Source of the DNA: Synechococcus sp. MU1617
GTDB taxonomy: Bacteria > Cyanobacteriota > Cyanobacteriia > PCC-6307 > Cyanobiaceae
NCBI RefSeq assembly: GCF_020514235.1
Contig: NZ_VTLB01000001.1
Coordinates: 372,001 to 436,000 of the forward strand
DNA length: 64,000 nt
Reading direction: 5' to 3'
A model generated the notes under the pieces. That model did no database searches and had not been told where the DNA came from. It was given only the letters and a program-made list of their open reading frames with translations. The position numbers and the translations under genes are program-made. This document shows, in pieces, positions 7,476-15,338 of the stretch. How positions within the stretch are numbered: the first letter of the stretch is position 1; every line of letters begins with the position of its first letter.

Positions 7476-7700
7476 ATGACCAATCATCACTTGTCAGTTG
7501 AGCAACGGTTTCATTTGGAAGCAGCCTTCAGAGAGATCGATGGCTGCGAGGATATTGAAAAGCTCCGTGCTCTTACGAAGCAGATCATTACTGCACAGGA
7601 GAACGAAAAGGCATTTGCGCGCGAAGCAATGCAGCAGATCCGCAAGGAGATGGAAGCATCTGCCCAGCAGCGGCTCGGATTCAACTGGGGACAGAAGTAA
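7476..7700 (+). CDS. Small helical protein, weakly NblA-like
   Basis: 74 residues, nearly all helical. The opening LSVEQRFHLEAAFREI and the spacing to ITAQENEKAF recall the LSxEQxFxL...EN pattern of NblA phycobilisome-degradation adaptors, but the match is loose and I do not assign that role. Highly charged and cytosolic. It lies 65 bases after 7246-7410 on the same strand. Confidence 0.65.
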   Translation: MTNHHLSVEQRFHLEAAFREIDGCEDIEKLRALTKQIITAQENEKAFAREAMQQIRKEMEASAQQRLGFNWGQK

Positions 7701-7820
7701 AAGCTTGGAGTCGCTTGATCAAGTCAGTGTCTTTCGCCAGCTTCCTTGGTGTTCCATGTAAAAAACCCGCCATTGCTGACGGGGTAGGGATTTATTCGGC
7801 GGGCTTTATCTCCCACCTGG

Positions 7821-8039
7821 TTAGAGGCTCACCCCCAGATGCCAACCCACCAGCCTGACCTTCTCTTCAACCGTCAGGAACGAATAGAGCCAGCCCAGCA
7901 GCAGCTCCTCAACCACTGGCTCCGCTAGGTCTTGCACCCCACCAGAAAGCCAGCACTTGAAGGCATCAGGGCAATGCGTGTGTCTTGAGGCATCGGTCAG
8001 ACGTGGCTGCCTTGAGTTTTCCCCACTCTGCTGAGGCAA
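7821..8039 (-). CDS. Small hypothetical protein
   Basis: 72 residues. The C-terminal two thirds (DLAEPVVEELLLGWLYSF, then EKVRLVGWHLG) are amphipathic and protein-like; the N-terminus is polar. A minus-strand terminator ends just before its start region, so it is probably its own transcript. Not recognised. Confidence 0.55.
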   Translation of the reverse strand: MPQQSGENSRQPRLTDASRHTHCPDAFKCWLSGGVQDLAEPVVEELLLGWLYSFLTVEEKVRLVGWHLGVSL

Positions 8040-8040
8040 G

Positions 8041-8070
8041 AAAAAACCCAGGCGTGAGCGTCACCTGGGT
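8041..8070 (-). terminator. Intrinsic terminator (minus strand)
   Basis: Read on the minus strand: ACCCAGG, an 11-base loop, CCTGGGT, then TTTTTT. It lies 100 bases downstream of the pseudogene at 8171-8313 and just upstream of 7821-8039. Confidence 0.8.
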
Positions 8071-8170
8071 CCCTCGTTGAGCAACCCTCCATTCATAAGA
8101 GCGTTACTCGTGTTTGTTCTGAGGCCTCACTGAGAGTTTTCAGCAGCGGGGAACGATGTGGGGCACAGGC

Positions 8171-8313
8171 TCAGTCATGGCCCTTTGCAGCTGGTGCTTC
8201 AGCTGACTGGCTGCGAGTGCAGTCACCAGCGTTGGCACCGCCAACGAAAACTGCCAGGAACATGACCGCGACGACAACGCCGCCACCTATGTAGGCGATA
8301 GAGAGTTTCATGG
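8171..8313 (-). pseudogene. Frameshifted paralogue of the small membrane protein at 4694
   Basis: The ATG at 8313 opens MKLSIAYIGGG, and a shifted frame then gives VVVAVMFLAVFVGGANAGDC followed by TRSQSAEA and a stop. Joined, these match the protein at 4694-4867 along its length. The break is an extra GC in the run GGCGGCGCGTT (near 8280). A two-base insertion is the simplest reading. Initiation at the internal ATG (MFLAVFVGG) could still give a shortened membrane peptide. Confidence 0.6.
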
Positions 8314-8414
8314 AGAAGACGTTAACGACGTTTAAAGCCCCCATGACACGTCATTTGATACGAGGTCAGCGTTCAAATCCGACCCTTGGAACGCCCAACG
8401 TGATCAACGTCTGA

Positions 8415-8924
8415 TCACAGCTGGTAACTGCAGGTTGTTTGCCACTGATCACGACCGCCATAACCGTCGTTTTCCAAGTAGGTCAAACGAACATCGACAC
8501 CGTTGATTTTGTTGGCGACGTACAGGTGATCTACGAAGGCATAGCTGCCTGGATCCCAGAGAGCAGCTTTGATTGCCTGCTCACAGTTTTGAACCAAGCC
8601 CTGACGCGAAGCGGCCTTCAACCTTTCAACAGGCTGCACATAAGACTTGAGCTCTTCGCATTTGAAATGCTCGTCTCCTGTGCCCGGTTCAGCCTTGTTG
8701 AGCTGGTCACGGGTCCAGTCGCACCTCTTGTAGTCAGAGACGATCCCTGCACTCTTGAAATCAAAGTGGGCTTTGGCCTGCTTGTCGGTTACAGCTGGAG
8801 AAGCAGCGTCATTTCCAGCCGACTCTGATGGGAGAAATGCGTCTGCATGGCTGTAGTAGCCCCGAGCGCCAAGGCCAGCCAGGGTCACAAGCAGAGCAGA
8901 GGGAATCCAGTAACGCCTTCTCAT
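8415..8924 (-). CDS. Membrane-anchored or secreted hypothetical protein
   Basis: 169 residues. Residues about 7-24 form a signal peptide or anchor after a basic MRRRYW. The C-terminal 60 residues (NCEQAIKAALWDPGSYAF, then GGRDQWQTTCSYQL) resemble a small two-Cys extracytoplasmic domain seen in many bacterial hypothetical proteins. Four Cys lie in the mature part. Probably periplasmic. Function unknown. Confidence 0.7.
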   Translation of the reverse strand: MRRRYWIPSALLVTLAGLGARGYYSHADAFLPSESAGNDAASPAVTDKQAKAHFDFKSAGIVSDYKRCDWTRDQLNKAEPGTGDEHFKCEELKSYVQPVERLKAASRQGLVQNCEQAIKAALWDPGSYAFVDHLYVANKINGVDVRLTYLENDGYGGRDQWQTTCSYQL

Positions 8925-8966
8925 TCGCCAATTAAGGCTGAGGTCAAGGATGTCAGCGGTAGCGAT

Positions 8967-9023
8967 TCAGACCCTTGGAACGATGTGAGTCACTAGATCG
9001 GCATTGACCCAGTTGATGACGCC
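8967..9023 (-). repeat. GVINW coding remnant, copy C
   Basis: On the minus strand it reads GVINWVNADLVTHIVPRV and then a stop, preceded in frame by FDA and then a stop, so no start is available. It is the best-preserved of the three copies (see 4001 and 4596). Confidence 0.55.
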
Positions 9024-9109
9024 GGCATCAAATCAACAATTACGCCGCCAACCCGCCTCCGGTGCCCAGCTCGTCAATGGCACATGATGCCTTTGGCTGA
9101 ACATACGCA

Positions 9110-9247
9110 GTGAGCACCCTGACGAAATCGCTGTTCACCTGGAAGACGGCAGGCATCCTGACGGGAGTAAAGCTCGCGACGCTGGCGGTCGTATTTGGCC
9201 TAGCCCGCGCAGGACTTCTACCAGCCTGGTTTCCCCATTGGGGTTAA
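9110..9247 (+). CDS. 45-residue single-helix protein
   Basis: GTG start; one hydrophobic helix (GILTGVKLATLAVVFGLARAG), with a short Trp/Pro/His C-terminus. It overlaps by four bases the stop of the convergent gene at 9244. No ribosome site stands out, so confidence is limited. Confidence 0.4.
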   Translation: MSTLTKSLFTWKTAGILTGVKLATLAVVFGLARAGLLPAWFPHWG

Positions 9248-9474
9248 CCAGCTTCAGGCGCCCAGCCCACTTCCTTCTGCCAGGTGGGTGCCCAGAGCTT
9301 GCACCGCTTTTTTAGGTGCTGTCCTTGTTGCAGCTGCTTCTGCCTGAGGTTGCAGCCCACCATCGTGTGGCAGTGCTGGTCGACGCCATAGATGAAGTGC
9401 TGGCATGTCATGCAGACCACGCCGCCCTTCCAGTTCTGCAGCTCGCATTCATCGACATAGCCCCACTCCTCCAT
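9244..9474 (-). CDS. Small Cys/His-rich protein
   Basis: 76 residues from the ATG at 9474 (MEEWGYVDECELQNWKGG). It carries CMTCQHF, DQHCHTMVGC and KKRC, enough Cys and His for a structural metal site. Conserved-looking, Trp-rich, no membrane segment. A 21-residue upstream extension is open but crosses a palindrome (9491-9506) that looks like a control site, so the shorter form is chosen. I recall similar short proteins in marine cyanobacteria, without known function. Confidence 0.65.
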   Translation of the reverse strand: MEEWGYVDECELQNWKGGVVCMTCQHFIYGVDQHCHTMVGCNLRQKQLQQGQHLKKRCKLWAPTWQKEVGWAPEAG

Positions 9475-9490
9475 AACCTTCCGCAGCAAT

Positions 9491-9506
9491 ACAATTGTAC
9501 TAGTAC
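9491..9506. promoter_or_regulatory. Palindromic element before the Cys/His-rich gene
   Basis: ACAATTGTACTAGTAC contains GTAC-TA-GTAC and an overlapping AGTAC-AATT-GTAT (minus strand). Cyanobacterial LexA boxes have the form RGTACNNNDGTWCB; the fit is imperfect (GTAT instead of GTWC). It lies 17 bases upstream of the chosen start at 9474. Confidence 0.3.
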
Positions 9507-9537
9507 AGTTGGCTGGTGGGGGCGTCACTGCCAACAC

Positions 9538-10002
9538 TTTCTGCAGATCCCCTGCTCCAAAGGGATCTATCCCGGAGTCCGCAAAGGCGGAGTTAAAGCA
9601 AAAAGAGAACGTTAGAGCTGGTTTGCTCTAACCCTTGATCTACTTGGCCTCTCCGCTTTCAGCAGAAACATTGCGGCAACAGGCAATAACGCTGGCCTGA
9701 CTCCCCGCATCGCCAGAAGGGAGTCAGTGCAGTGACCAGCGCCCAATGGTCAACGGAACAACCATTGGGGAGAAGGAGCCTTCGTTTGCACCTTCCGGGT
9801 CCACCATGCCTTCGGTGGGAAAGACATGGGTGTGCCGATGAAGCGTTGAGGCGGCACAAATGACTTACCCCAATGTTGTGGCGCTGCAATCCAAGGCCCA
9901 TCGGCTGCGGATCAAGAGCAGGGGGCTGAATCAAATGAGCGTGATCAGTGTTGTAACGCTGCCAGCACCATTGGTAAACACTAAGGGGGAGTCGGCGGTG
10001 GC
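9538..10002. other. Intergenic stretch with one hairpin
   Basis: No gene that I can support. GTTAGAGC at 9611-9618 pairs with GCTCTAAC at 9625-9632. Short frames on both strands near 9730-9870 are open, but they lack starts with ribosome sites. Confidence 0.4.
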
Positions 10003-10140
10003 TTACTTGACTGGATGGAGATAACGCTCGGAGATGGCACTCCAACGTCGCTTGTTCGCTTCGACTTCTGCTTCCTTTGCTAGATGCAAGAACTGCGCTT
10101 TTGACAAGCGTTTTTGCTGCGATTCCGGGGGGAAATGCAT
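10003..10140 (-). CDS. 45-residue basic helical protein
   Basis: Starts MHFPPESQQKRLSKAQFLHL; charged helix through EAEVEANKRRW. GGAG lies eight bases before the ATG at 10140. The frame continues upstream to a TTG at 10209, which would add a membrane helix; the ATG is better supported by its ribosome site. Not recognised. Confidence 0.45.
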   Translation of the reverse strand: MHFPPESQQKRLSKAQFLHLAKEAEVEANKRRWSAISERYLHPVK

Positions 10141-10452
10141 GATCTGCTCCAATAAGCAAAAAGCTATGACCAGAAAGCGCACCAAAAAAGCGAAATTAAC
10201 CAAACTCAAATGAGCATTAACTGAGAGTTGTTCTCACGGAATAAGAATCATTCTGACCGCCCCGCTGTTCCGATGGCGTCAAAGAGCGTCAAACGAGGGG
10301 CACACACCCCTGCGAGTGGATCACCCACAGAGGTCCTTTCTTGACGCATGCTGAGCCATCCACGCCGAGGGCTTGAAGGCTCAGGCTCAGCTGCACTCAA
10401 TGCCTGAGTGTTGTCTTGTACAGAGCCTGCCAGCCCCTCAAAACACTGAGCG

Positions 10453-10554
10453 TCACTGAGTGTTCTGCATCCACCGAACAGTGCCGTAGACGAGGACCAT
10501 CACGCCAATGATTGCCGCGCAGGCTGCAGCTGTGAGGAACAGGGTGTAAAGCAT
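10453..10554 (-). CDS. 33-residue single-helix membrane protein
   Basis: MLYTLFLTAAACAAIIGVMV and a short polar end: essentially one transmembrane helix. A strong ribosome site AGGGAGG lies five bases before the ATG, which makes it convincing despite its size. Similar in size to small photosystem or regulatory membrane peptides, but no match recognised. Confidence 0.65.
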   Translation of the reverse strand: MLYTLFLTAAACAAIIGVMVLVYGTVRWMQNTQ

Positions 10555-10727
10555 CTGAGCCTCCCTTCGTCTGATCTTTGTCTAGATCTGCCGCACAGAA
10601 ATACAAAGAGGCGAACCGTCCTGTTTCGTTCGTCTTCCCGCCTTGATGAACCGGTCAGTGACTGTTGTTTTCATCACTCACAATATTCACTCTCCCACAC
10701 CCAAACCATTCACCATAACGACCTCGC

Positions 10728-11222
10728 CTAGCGGCGCACGGGCATGACTTCTGATCCACCAAGAGCTCTTCCCTTGGTCGCCAAGTCATACATTTCCTGG
10801 TGAATATTATCTGATTCCTTGTTGAACCAATTAGCCAACTCTGGCTGCATAACTTTTTTGGGGCCCAGATCAACGAATGAATACTCAAGCGTAATGAAGT
10901 CACCTCCAACAGTTCGATAACCAAGCTCAAGAAGCATCTGGCCACTCGCAGATGGAGTATCGATCTGTGCTTGCGTTGCGTTGAGGCTGAGCTCCACCAG
11001 CTTGCTCGCAACGGTGCCATCACCGGATGCATCCCTGATTCTGATCATCAACGCTGATCCTTTGCTTTGCCTCAGCAAGAGCTGAGTTTGCTTTCTCAGA
11101 ACCCATTGACACGCAATGGCATTGGAGCGAATCGAGGTCTTAAAAAACGAGAGATCGTCCTTCCGGTTCTGGAGCTTTTTGACCTGCTTGAGCCAACCGA
11201 GTTTCGAGAGCAGCCATTTCAT
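10728..11222 (-). CDS. Hypothetical protein
   Basis: 164 residues, mixed alpha/beta, with a basic N-terminus (MKWLLSKLGWLKQVKKLQNRK). No signal peptide or clear motif. It is one of the few longer genes in this sparse stretch. Not recognised. Confidence 0.65.
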   Translation of the reverse strand: MKWLLSKLGWLKQVKKLQNRKDDLSFFKTSIRSNAIACQWVLRKQTQLLLRQSKGSALMIRIRDASGDGTVASKLVELSLNATQAQIDTPSASGQMLLELGYRTVGGDFITLEYSFVDLGPKKVMQPELANWFNKESDNIHQEMYDLATKGRALGGSEVMPVRR

Positions 11223-11412
11223 CGCATCGCTGTCAACCGAAACCGTACATAGCCCATATTTAGGCTGGCCAGAGAGATTCTTTTTAACGCTTAACTCGAG
11301 TATCTGTTGTTACCAAAAAGCTTGAATAAATGACATTGTCGAAGTGTGAGCGTTGTAACGCCCAGATGACAACGATGGAAGCCATGACATGGGTGATTTG
11401 CGAGAAAGCTCA

Positions 11413-11634
11413 ATGGCTCAAGCAAACTTGATAGCTCAGACCCCGCGCGGTTCATCCATCCAGAAAATCGAAGCCGGCAAGTTTCTGGTGTGCGATAGCG
11501 AGAACGTTTGCTTCTTCACGCGCAGCCTTTATCTCGCCGAAGAGCAGCTTGAGGAGATGGAGCTTGGCTACCGGTTCCCCTATTCAACCAATTTCCGCAA
11601 ATCGCCAGCCTTACGAGTGGAGCCATTTGAGTAG
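11413..11634 (+). CDS. Small hypothetical protein
   Basis: 73 residues from the ATG at 11413 (MAQANLIAQTPRGSSIQKIE); GAGAAAG precedes it. An ATG at 11389 would add eight residues. The centre (KFLVCDSENVCFFTRSLYLAEEQLEEMELGY) is protein-like. Cytosolic. Not recognised. Confidence 0.6.
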   Translation: MAQANLIAQTPRGSSIQKIEAGKFLVCDSENVCFFTRSLYLAEEQLEEMELGYRFPYSTNFRKSPALRVEPFE

Positions 11635-12385
11635 CGAATTTCGCTGAATCGCCTGACTCTTGTGGCTTAAGTGTGACGAGTCCTGGTTTCATGCACCTAG
11701 CCCGGGACGCGGACCCATGTCAGCGGCAACTGCTGGGTCCGTTTGCCTAGCGAATCCAGCTGTTCTCCCATGCCCCATCGATCACAAGGCCGGGGAGAAC
11801 CTCCTCAAAAGGCGGGTCCAATCGAGCATTGAATGAGTCCGTATCAATTGCAACCATCGCCTGGATCAGCCGAAATTTTTGGCGGATCAAAACATCTTCA
11901 GAAATTCCCGGACAAGCCTGCTGAATGGCCTCATCATTGAATTCTCAGTTGCCGCACACCAGAAGTGGTGCTGAGCAGCATGGGGAGAGCGACCCTAGTG
12001 CTGGCAGAAGATTTTCCCCATCGAGAGCGATCGACGGGGAAATCTCTCTGTGTCTTAAAGCTGTAGAAATTCAGTGCATCAGGCACAAATCAATCTGACT
12101 CAGCGAACTTGTTGATGCGGATATCGCATCGCTCGGGGAGGACCAGTTTCTCCTCGCGGTTCCGTGGCTCCACATCGTTAAGTCGCAGCTTGGTTGAAGG
12201 TCAGCCATCGCGGCAGAGGGAGCTGCTCGAAGATGCCGGTCACGCCACCAGCACCATTCGATCCAATGAGACCTTCATAAGAAAATGATGAAAAAAATAT
12301 AATTACCTATTTGCGATATTTAAAGCTTTGAAATTGAACAAGCAAGCAAGTGCTTAAGTCATCCCGTTATTTCATGGAGGACAGT
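11635..12385. other. Intergenic stretch with gene fragments
   Basis: About 750 bases. It holds the start-less frame at 11747-11944 (-) and a shorter one at 12099-12197 (+) reading ELVDADIASLGEDQFLLAVP to a stop. Both look like decayed gene ends. No complete gene is supported. Confidence 0.45.
11747..11944 (-). pseudogene. Gene remnant without start codon
   Basis: Sixty-five sense codons open from an upstream TGA, with no start near the 5' end. The translation is well-behaved (EFNDEAIQQACPGISEDVLI, then RLIQAMVAIDTDSFNARLDP, then a Trp-rich end). Initiation at the internal ATG (MVAIDTDS) would give about 39 residues. Most likely the 3' part of an inactivated gene. Confidence 0.4.
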
Positions 12386-12619
12386 ATGCACAGTCAGAAG
12401 AACTCCCCGACCTGCTTTTTGCGCTGGTCTGTGAGCAAGGTTGCTGACAGGCTCTATGCGGTTGCGGCGACGGTTGATGGAAAGGAATACGACTTTGTCG
12501 GCAATTTCAAAAGCGTTCGAGAAGCACAACAAGCAGGCCGCCGCTACGCCGAAGACTTGGTTCACAACTCGATGGCTGGCGGTCGCTTATCGCTGAAACA
12601 ACAGCCTTTGGCCGCCTGA
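12386..12619 (+). CDS. Small hypothetical protein
   Basis: 77 residues from the ATG at 12386, chosen because GGAGGA lies seven bases upstream. MHSQKNSPTCFLRWSVSKVA, a beta-like centre (YAVAATVDGKEYDFVGNF), then a helix (SVREAQQAGRRYAEDLVHNS). Cytosolic. Followed by a clean terminator, so probably monocistronic. Not recognised. Confidence 0.65.
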   Translation: MHSQKNSPTCFLRWSVSKVADRLYAVAATVDGKEYDFVGNFKSVREAQQAGRRYAEDLVHNSMAGGRLSLKQQPLAA

Positions 12620-12659
12620 TCGTCACCATTAGAACGTGACTTGACCACAAGCATGGGTT

Positions 12660-12690
12660 CCCCTGGAGAGTGCACCTCCAGGGGTTTTCA
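12660..12690 (+). terminator. Intrinsic terminator
   Basis: CCCCTGGAG / CTCCAGGGG, nine base pairs with a seven-base loop, followed by TTTT. It ends the 12386-12619 transcript. Confidence 0.8.
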
Positions 12691-12730
12691 ACCTGAATCC
12701 GTGGAACACTTGGGCACCGCCTGAAAGCCC

Positions 12731-13120
12731 ATGGCCAGCTTCGACAAGTCCACACCCTTCATGTTGCTGGCGCGAATCCACGTCAAGCCAGGTTGTGTGG
12801 ACCAGTACCTGGAGCTTGCCCGCGTCACCGACGAAGCCGTTCAGGCTTCTGAGCCAGGCATGATTCATCACACCTTTGATCAAGACCCAGACGATCCTCA
12901 GTCGTTCGTGTGGTCAGAGGTCTACGCCAACGACAAGGCGTTCAGCGCCCATGTCTCCAACCCTCCTGTTCAGGAGTATCTGCAAAAGCACGCCGAGCTC
13001 GGCGATGGCTTCAGCATTGAGGTTTACGGCACGGTCGGCAATGAATGCCTGCAGCTCATGGAGTCGTTTGGCCTTCCACTCAAAATCTTTGAAACCAAGC
13101 TCGGATACAGCAGGGTCTGA
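12731..13120 (+). CDS. ABM-type (antibiotic biosynthesis) monooxygenase domain protein
   Basis: 129 residues with the ferredoxin-like layout of the ABM superfamily: LLARIHVKPGCVDQYLELAR at the N-terminus, a central MIHHTFDQDPDDPQSFVWSE strand with a Trp-Glu that is typical in these proteins, and a helix AFSAHVSNPPVQEYLQKH. Such proteins act on small quinone- or haem-like molecules or bind them; the substrate cannot be read here. Cytosolic, complete length. Confidence 0.8.
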   Translation: MASFDKSTPFMLLARIHVKPGCVDQYLELARVTDEAVQASEPGMIHHTFDQDPDDPQSFVWSEVYANDKAFSAHVSNPPVQEYLQKHAELGDGFSIEVYGTVGNECLQLMESFGLPLKIFETKLGYSRV

Positions 13121-13161
13121 GCGACCGATGGTGAAAGTGCCAGGGGTTTTGGCAGCGATGC

Positions 13162-13416
13162 CTATGGATTGCTGTTCAATTCATTCTTGAGCTGGTCGAG
13201 ACGATTCTTAAGTTGCTTGGCGCGACGGGTTGTGGGTTTGTCGTTAGGGCCCTTCAACGCTGTTTTAATCACAGCGATCTCTTGCTCAAGCTTCCGTCTC
13301 CTGGTGAAGGAAAGCGCTTCTTGAGCAAGACCGATCAGAAAGTCGCCCCGCGGGGCGTAACAAGGAGCATCTTCAGCTGTCTCGTTATGCGCGGGCGCGT
13401 CCTCAGGATTAATCAT
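13162..13416 (-). CDS. Small coiled-coil-like hypothetical protein
   Basis: 84 residues from the ATG at 13416, which overlaps the stop of the upstream gene 13409-13696. The C-terminal half (RRRKLEQEIAVIKTALKG, then RRAKQLKNRLDQLKNEL) is a basic coiled coil. The pair is probably translationally coupled. Function unknown. Confidence 0.6.
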   Translation of the reverse strand: MINPEDAPAHNETAEDAPCYAPRGDFLIGLAQEALSFTRRRKLEQEIAVIKTALKGPNDKPTTRRAKQLKNRLDQLKNELNSNP

Positions 13417-13696
13417 GATCCAAGGCTTTCTCGGCAACATCGGCCGACACAAGAAACACATAGGAGAGTGCATTCATATGACTGGCTAGATCTTTAATCG
13501 ATGCAACGATCTCCTTTCGCGACAAACCACTCTCCCGCTGAAGTCGAATGATCTCGTGCGTCAGACGGGTCACATGATCGCGACCGTAGTTGTAAGCAGT
13601 CCCAAAACAATCATCACTCTCCTCATCACTTCTGCAGGCTGCGGCAAAGTCTGAGGCAATTTTCTGGGAAAAATCTTCAACCTGACGGCAGGGCAT
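13409..13696 (-). CDS. Small hypothetical protein, first gene of a coupled pair
   Basis: 95 residues, helical, with Cys in the first half (CRQVEDF, AACRSDEES, DDCFGTAYN). The C-terminal helices (HEIIRLQRESGLSRKEIVAS) look protein-like. It overlaps the next gene by eight bases (13409-13416). Not recognised. Confidence 0.6.
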   Translation of the reverse strand: MPCRQVEDFSQKIASDFAAACRSDEESDDCFGTAYNYGRDHVTRLTHEIIRLQRESGLSRKEIVASIKDLASHMNALSYVFLVSADVAEKALDHD

Positions 13697-13833
13697 CGTT
13701 TTCTGGATTTGCCGGAATGTATGCGAGGAAACGATGAAGCACCAATAACTTTTTGAACCAATGATTTAAACTTCGAATCCTTGCTTATCACGCAAAAACA
13801 AAACTTTATATTTTTTCTTGGAGAAACAAAAAG

Positions 13834-13959
13834 ATGCTCGACATCTTTTTTCAGGAGCTCGACCCAGGCATTAACCGGTGCAAAGGTGTCATGCCTTGGT
13901 TGGACCGTGGTCGCAAGCCAAGGCCACCAGAAGCTTCTCTCAAGCCTCGTTTTGACTGA
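13834..13959 (+). CDS. 41-residue basic hypothetical protein
   Basis: MLDIFFQELDPGINRCKGVM, then PWLDRGRKPRPPEASL. Compact and basic with a Pro-rich end. A GGAGAA ribosome site lies about ten bases upstream. Not recognised. Confidence 0.5.
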   Translation: MLDIFFQELDPGINRCKGVMPWLDRGRKPRPPEASLKPRFD

Positions 13960-14126
13960 GACAAGCTTCTTTCTCTGGAGAACAACAACTCATCCATCCA
14001 CATTGTTCCCGCTGGAATTGGCAGCGTCCTCCAAGCCATGCAGCTGAACGGCTTTCTGCTCGAACCGGTCCACAGTCCAAGTTGTGAACTTGCCATCGTG
14101 ACGTTGAGGCATCGCTACGGCAGCAG

Positions 14127-14438
14127 GTGCTTTGCGGATCTGTCATCTGTTGCCGTCTACCGATCACATTGCCCCGTTACCGCGCCACCCACGAACCACC
14201 GGAACAGCCCGGCGGAGAAGGCTGGCTGGTGAGCCCAGAGCAGCAGAAGGTGGTGGAGTTCAAGCCAGATGCATCCACCGTTCATGCCCAGTGGGTAGTA
14301 ATACGCACCTACAGCTGGATCCCGCCCAATCCGCCGGTGCCCCAGACCCGGCGGCGGATGCTGCGGCACAACGCCATCGAAGCCTGGAACAGGATGCTCA
14401 AAACAGGCTGGCGGCGCTGTCCACCACCGGTGCGCTGA
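14127..14438 (+). CDS. DUF1651 family protein
   Basis: 103 residues. The core GWLVSPEQQKVVEFKPD, a central W-rich strand, then TRRRMLRHNAIEAWNRMLKT and GWRRC match the pattern of DUF1651, a family restricted largely to marine picocyanobacteria and of unknown function. The start (GTG at 14127) is uncertain; the first 25 residues are less typical. Its TGA shares one base with the ATG of the next gene. Confidence 0.75.
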   Translation: MLCGSVICCRLPITLPRYRATHEPPEQPGGEGWLVSPEQQKVVEFKPDASTVHAQWVVIRTYSWIPPNPPVPQTRRRMLRHNAIEAWNRMLKTGWRRCPPPVR

Positions 14439-14560
14439 TGGCATCAAAAACCTCTCCCCCACGGGACCGGTATGACTCAATCAGAGAAACACTTGGCTTG
14501 GCCTTAGCCCTTTCCGTTGGACTCCTCAGTTATGGCTCGGGTGCACGAGGGGAACCATGA
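14438..14560 (+). CDS. 40-residue single-helix protein, coupled to DUF1651 gene
   Basis: A polar N-terminus (MASKTSPPRDRYDSIRETLG) and a hydrophobic end (LALALSVGLLSYGSG). The ATG overlaps the DUF1651 stop (TGATG), implying translational coupling. Membrane association is likely; function unknown. Confidence 0.5.
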   Translation: MASKTSPPRDRYDSIRETLGLALALSVGLLSYGSGARGEP

Positions 14561-14613
14561 GCGCCATAGCGCATTGAAGAAAGGGCGATCAGACATGGAG
14601 AAAGAAGAGTGAA

Positions 14614-14799
14614 TCACTTTCCATCCATCTCTGCATCGAGCTCGAGGCCGACATCATCGATACAGGCTTGTTTGTCCACTTGGCACAACAGCTGCATCAG
14701 GTTCTTTCGATCAAGAGCTGACAACTCACCGTTGATTTCCCACTTCAGACAGGTTCTGCGCTGGCAGCTGCCGGTATGACCCTTGAGGACCTCAAACAT
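14614..14799 (-). CDS. Small hypothetical protein
   Basis: 61 residues with four Cys (SCQRRTCLKW, LCQV, ACIDD) and an acidic C-terminus. An AGGAGG ribosome site seven bases before the ATG supports the start strongly. Not recognised; the Cys pattern could serve redox or metal binding. Confidence 0.65.
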   Translation of the reverse strand: MFEVLKGHTGSCQRRTCLKWEINGELSALDRKNLMQLLCQVDKQACIDDVGLELDAEMDGK

Positions 14800-14984
14800 G
14801 GCAGCCTCCTTTGGGCTGATGATTTGATCCCTACGACGGATTGATGGAGTAATTCCAGAGCAGCAATACCTAACGTGTCTTGGCGCTCACCAAGGCCCTC
14901 CAACCTTGAGCTGATGAATGTCAGTGACGACTGCTGGACCCCTGCGAACTCTTTCGCCAACTTGATCGAAGTTGCGATCAACCA

Positions 14985-15164
14985 ATGACCAACGGATCCG
15001 GCACCTGGGCCAACAATCAGCCCCCAGCAGCAGCCGAAAAACTCTGGAGAGGCCTGGCTCTGGTGGGAGCCTTCCACATCGGAGGAATGCTGATCAACGT
15101 CATCTTCCAGATGATGGGCAATAACAGCCTGGATGGCATTCCCGCCAAATTCCTCGGCCTCTGA
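14985..15164 (+). CDS. Small membrane protein
   Basis: 59 residues: polar N-terminus, one helix (LWRGLALVGAFHIGGMLINVIF), short tail. Two intrinsic terminators follow at 15196 and 15249. Function unknown. Confidence 0.6.
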   Translation: MTNGSGTWANNQPPAAAEKLWRGLALVGAFHIGGMLINVIFQMMGNNSLDGIPAKFLGL

Positions 15165-15195
15165 ACCGATCAGCCAAAACAATCAATTTCTTCAA

Positions 15196-15224
15196 CCCTT
15201 CGCCCATGGCAGGGGTTTTTTATT
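15196..15224 (+). terminator. Intrinsic terminator after 14985-15164
   Basis: CCCTT...AAGGGG-type stem around CGCCCATGGC, ending AGGGG and six Ts. Confidence 0.6.
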
Positions 15225-15248
15225 GGCTACCTGAGACGCGCCAAGCAG

Positions 15249-15277
15249 GAGCGGGCTGAGGGGCCGGCTCTTTTTTT
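15249..15277 (+). terminator. Second intrinsic terminator
   Basis: GAGCGGGC / GCCGGCTC (one mismatch), then seven Ts. It isolates the gamma-glutamyltransferase gene from the small genes before it. Confidence 0.7.
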
Positions 15278-15338
15278 GATCGGAAGGCCAGCAGTCCGCC
15301 TCACCAGCCACAAGACTGCAACCAGCTGATCCACCGCC

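Noticed and set aside
8360-8385. GTTCAAATCC considered as a tRNA T-loop
   Set aside because: No acceptor stem, anticodon arm or CCA-side pairing could be found around it. I saw no tRNA or rRNA gene in the window.
9659-10159. 166-codon minus-strand frame
   Set aside because: Cys/His/Arg-rich with no domain and overlapping the better small frame at 10003-10140.
14745-15182. 145-codon minus-strand frame
   Set aside because: It overlaps two better genes (14614-14799 and 14985-15164) and its product lacks a consistent composition.
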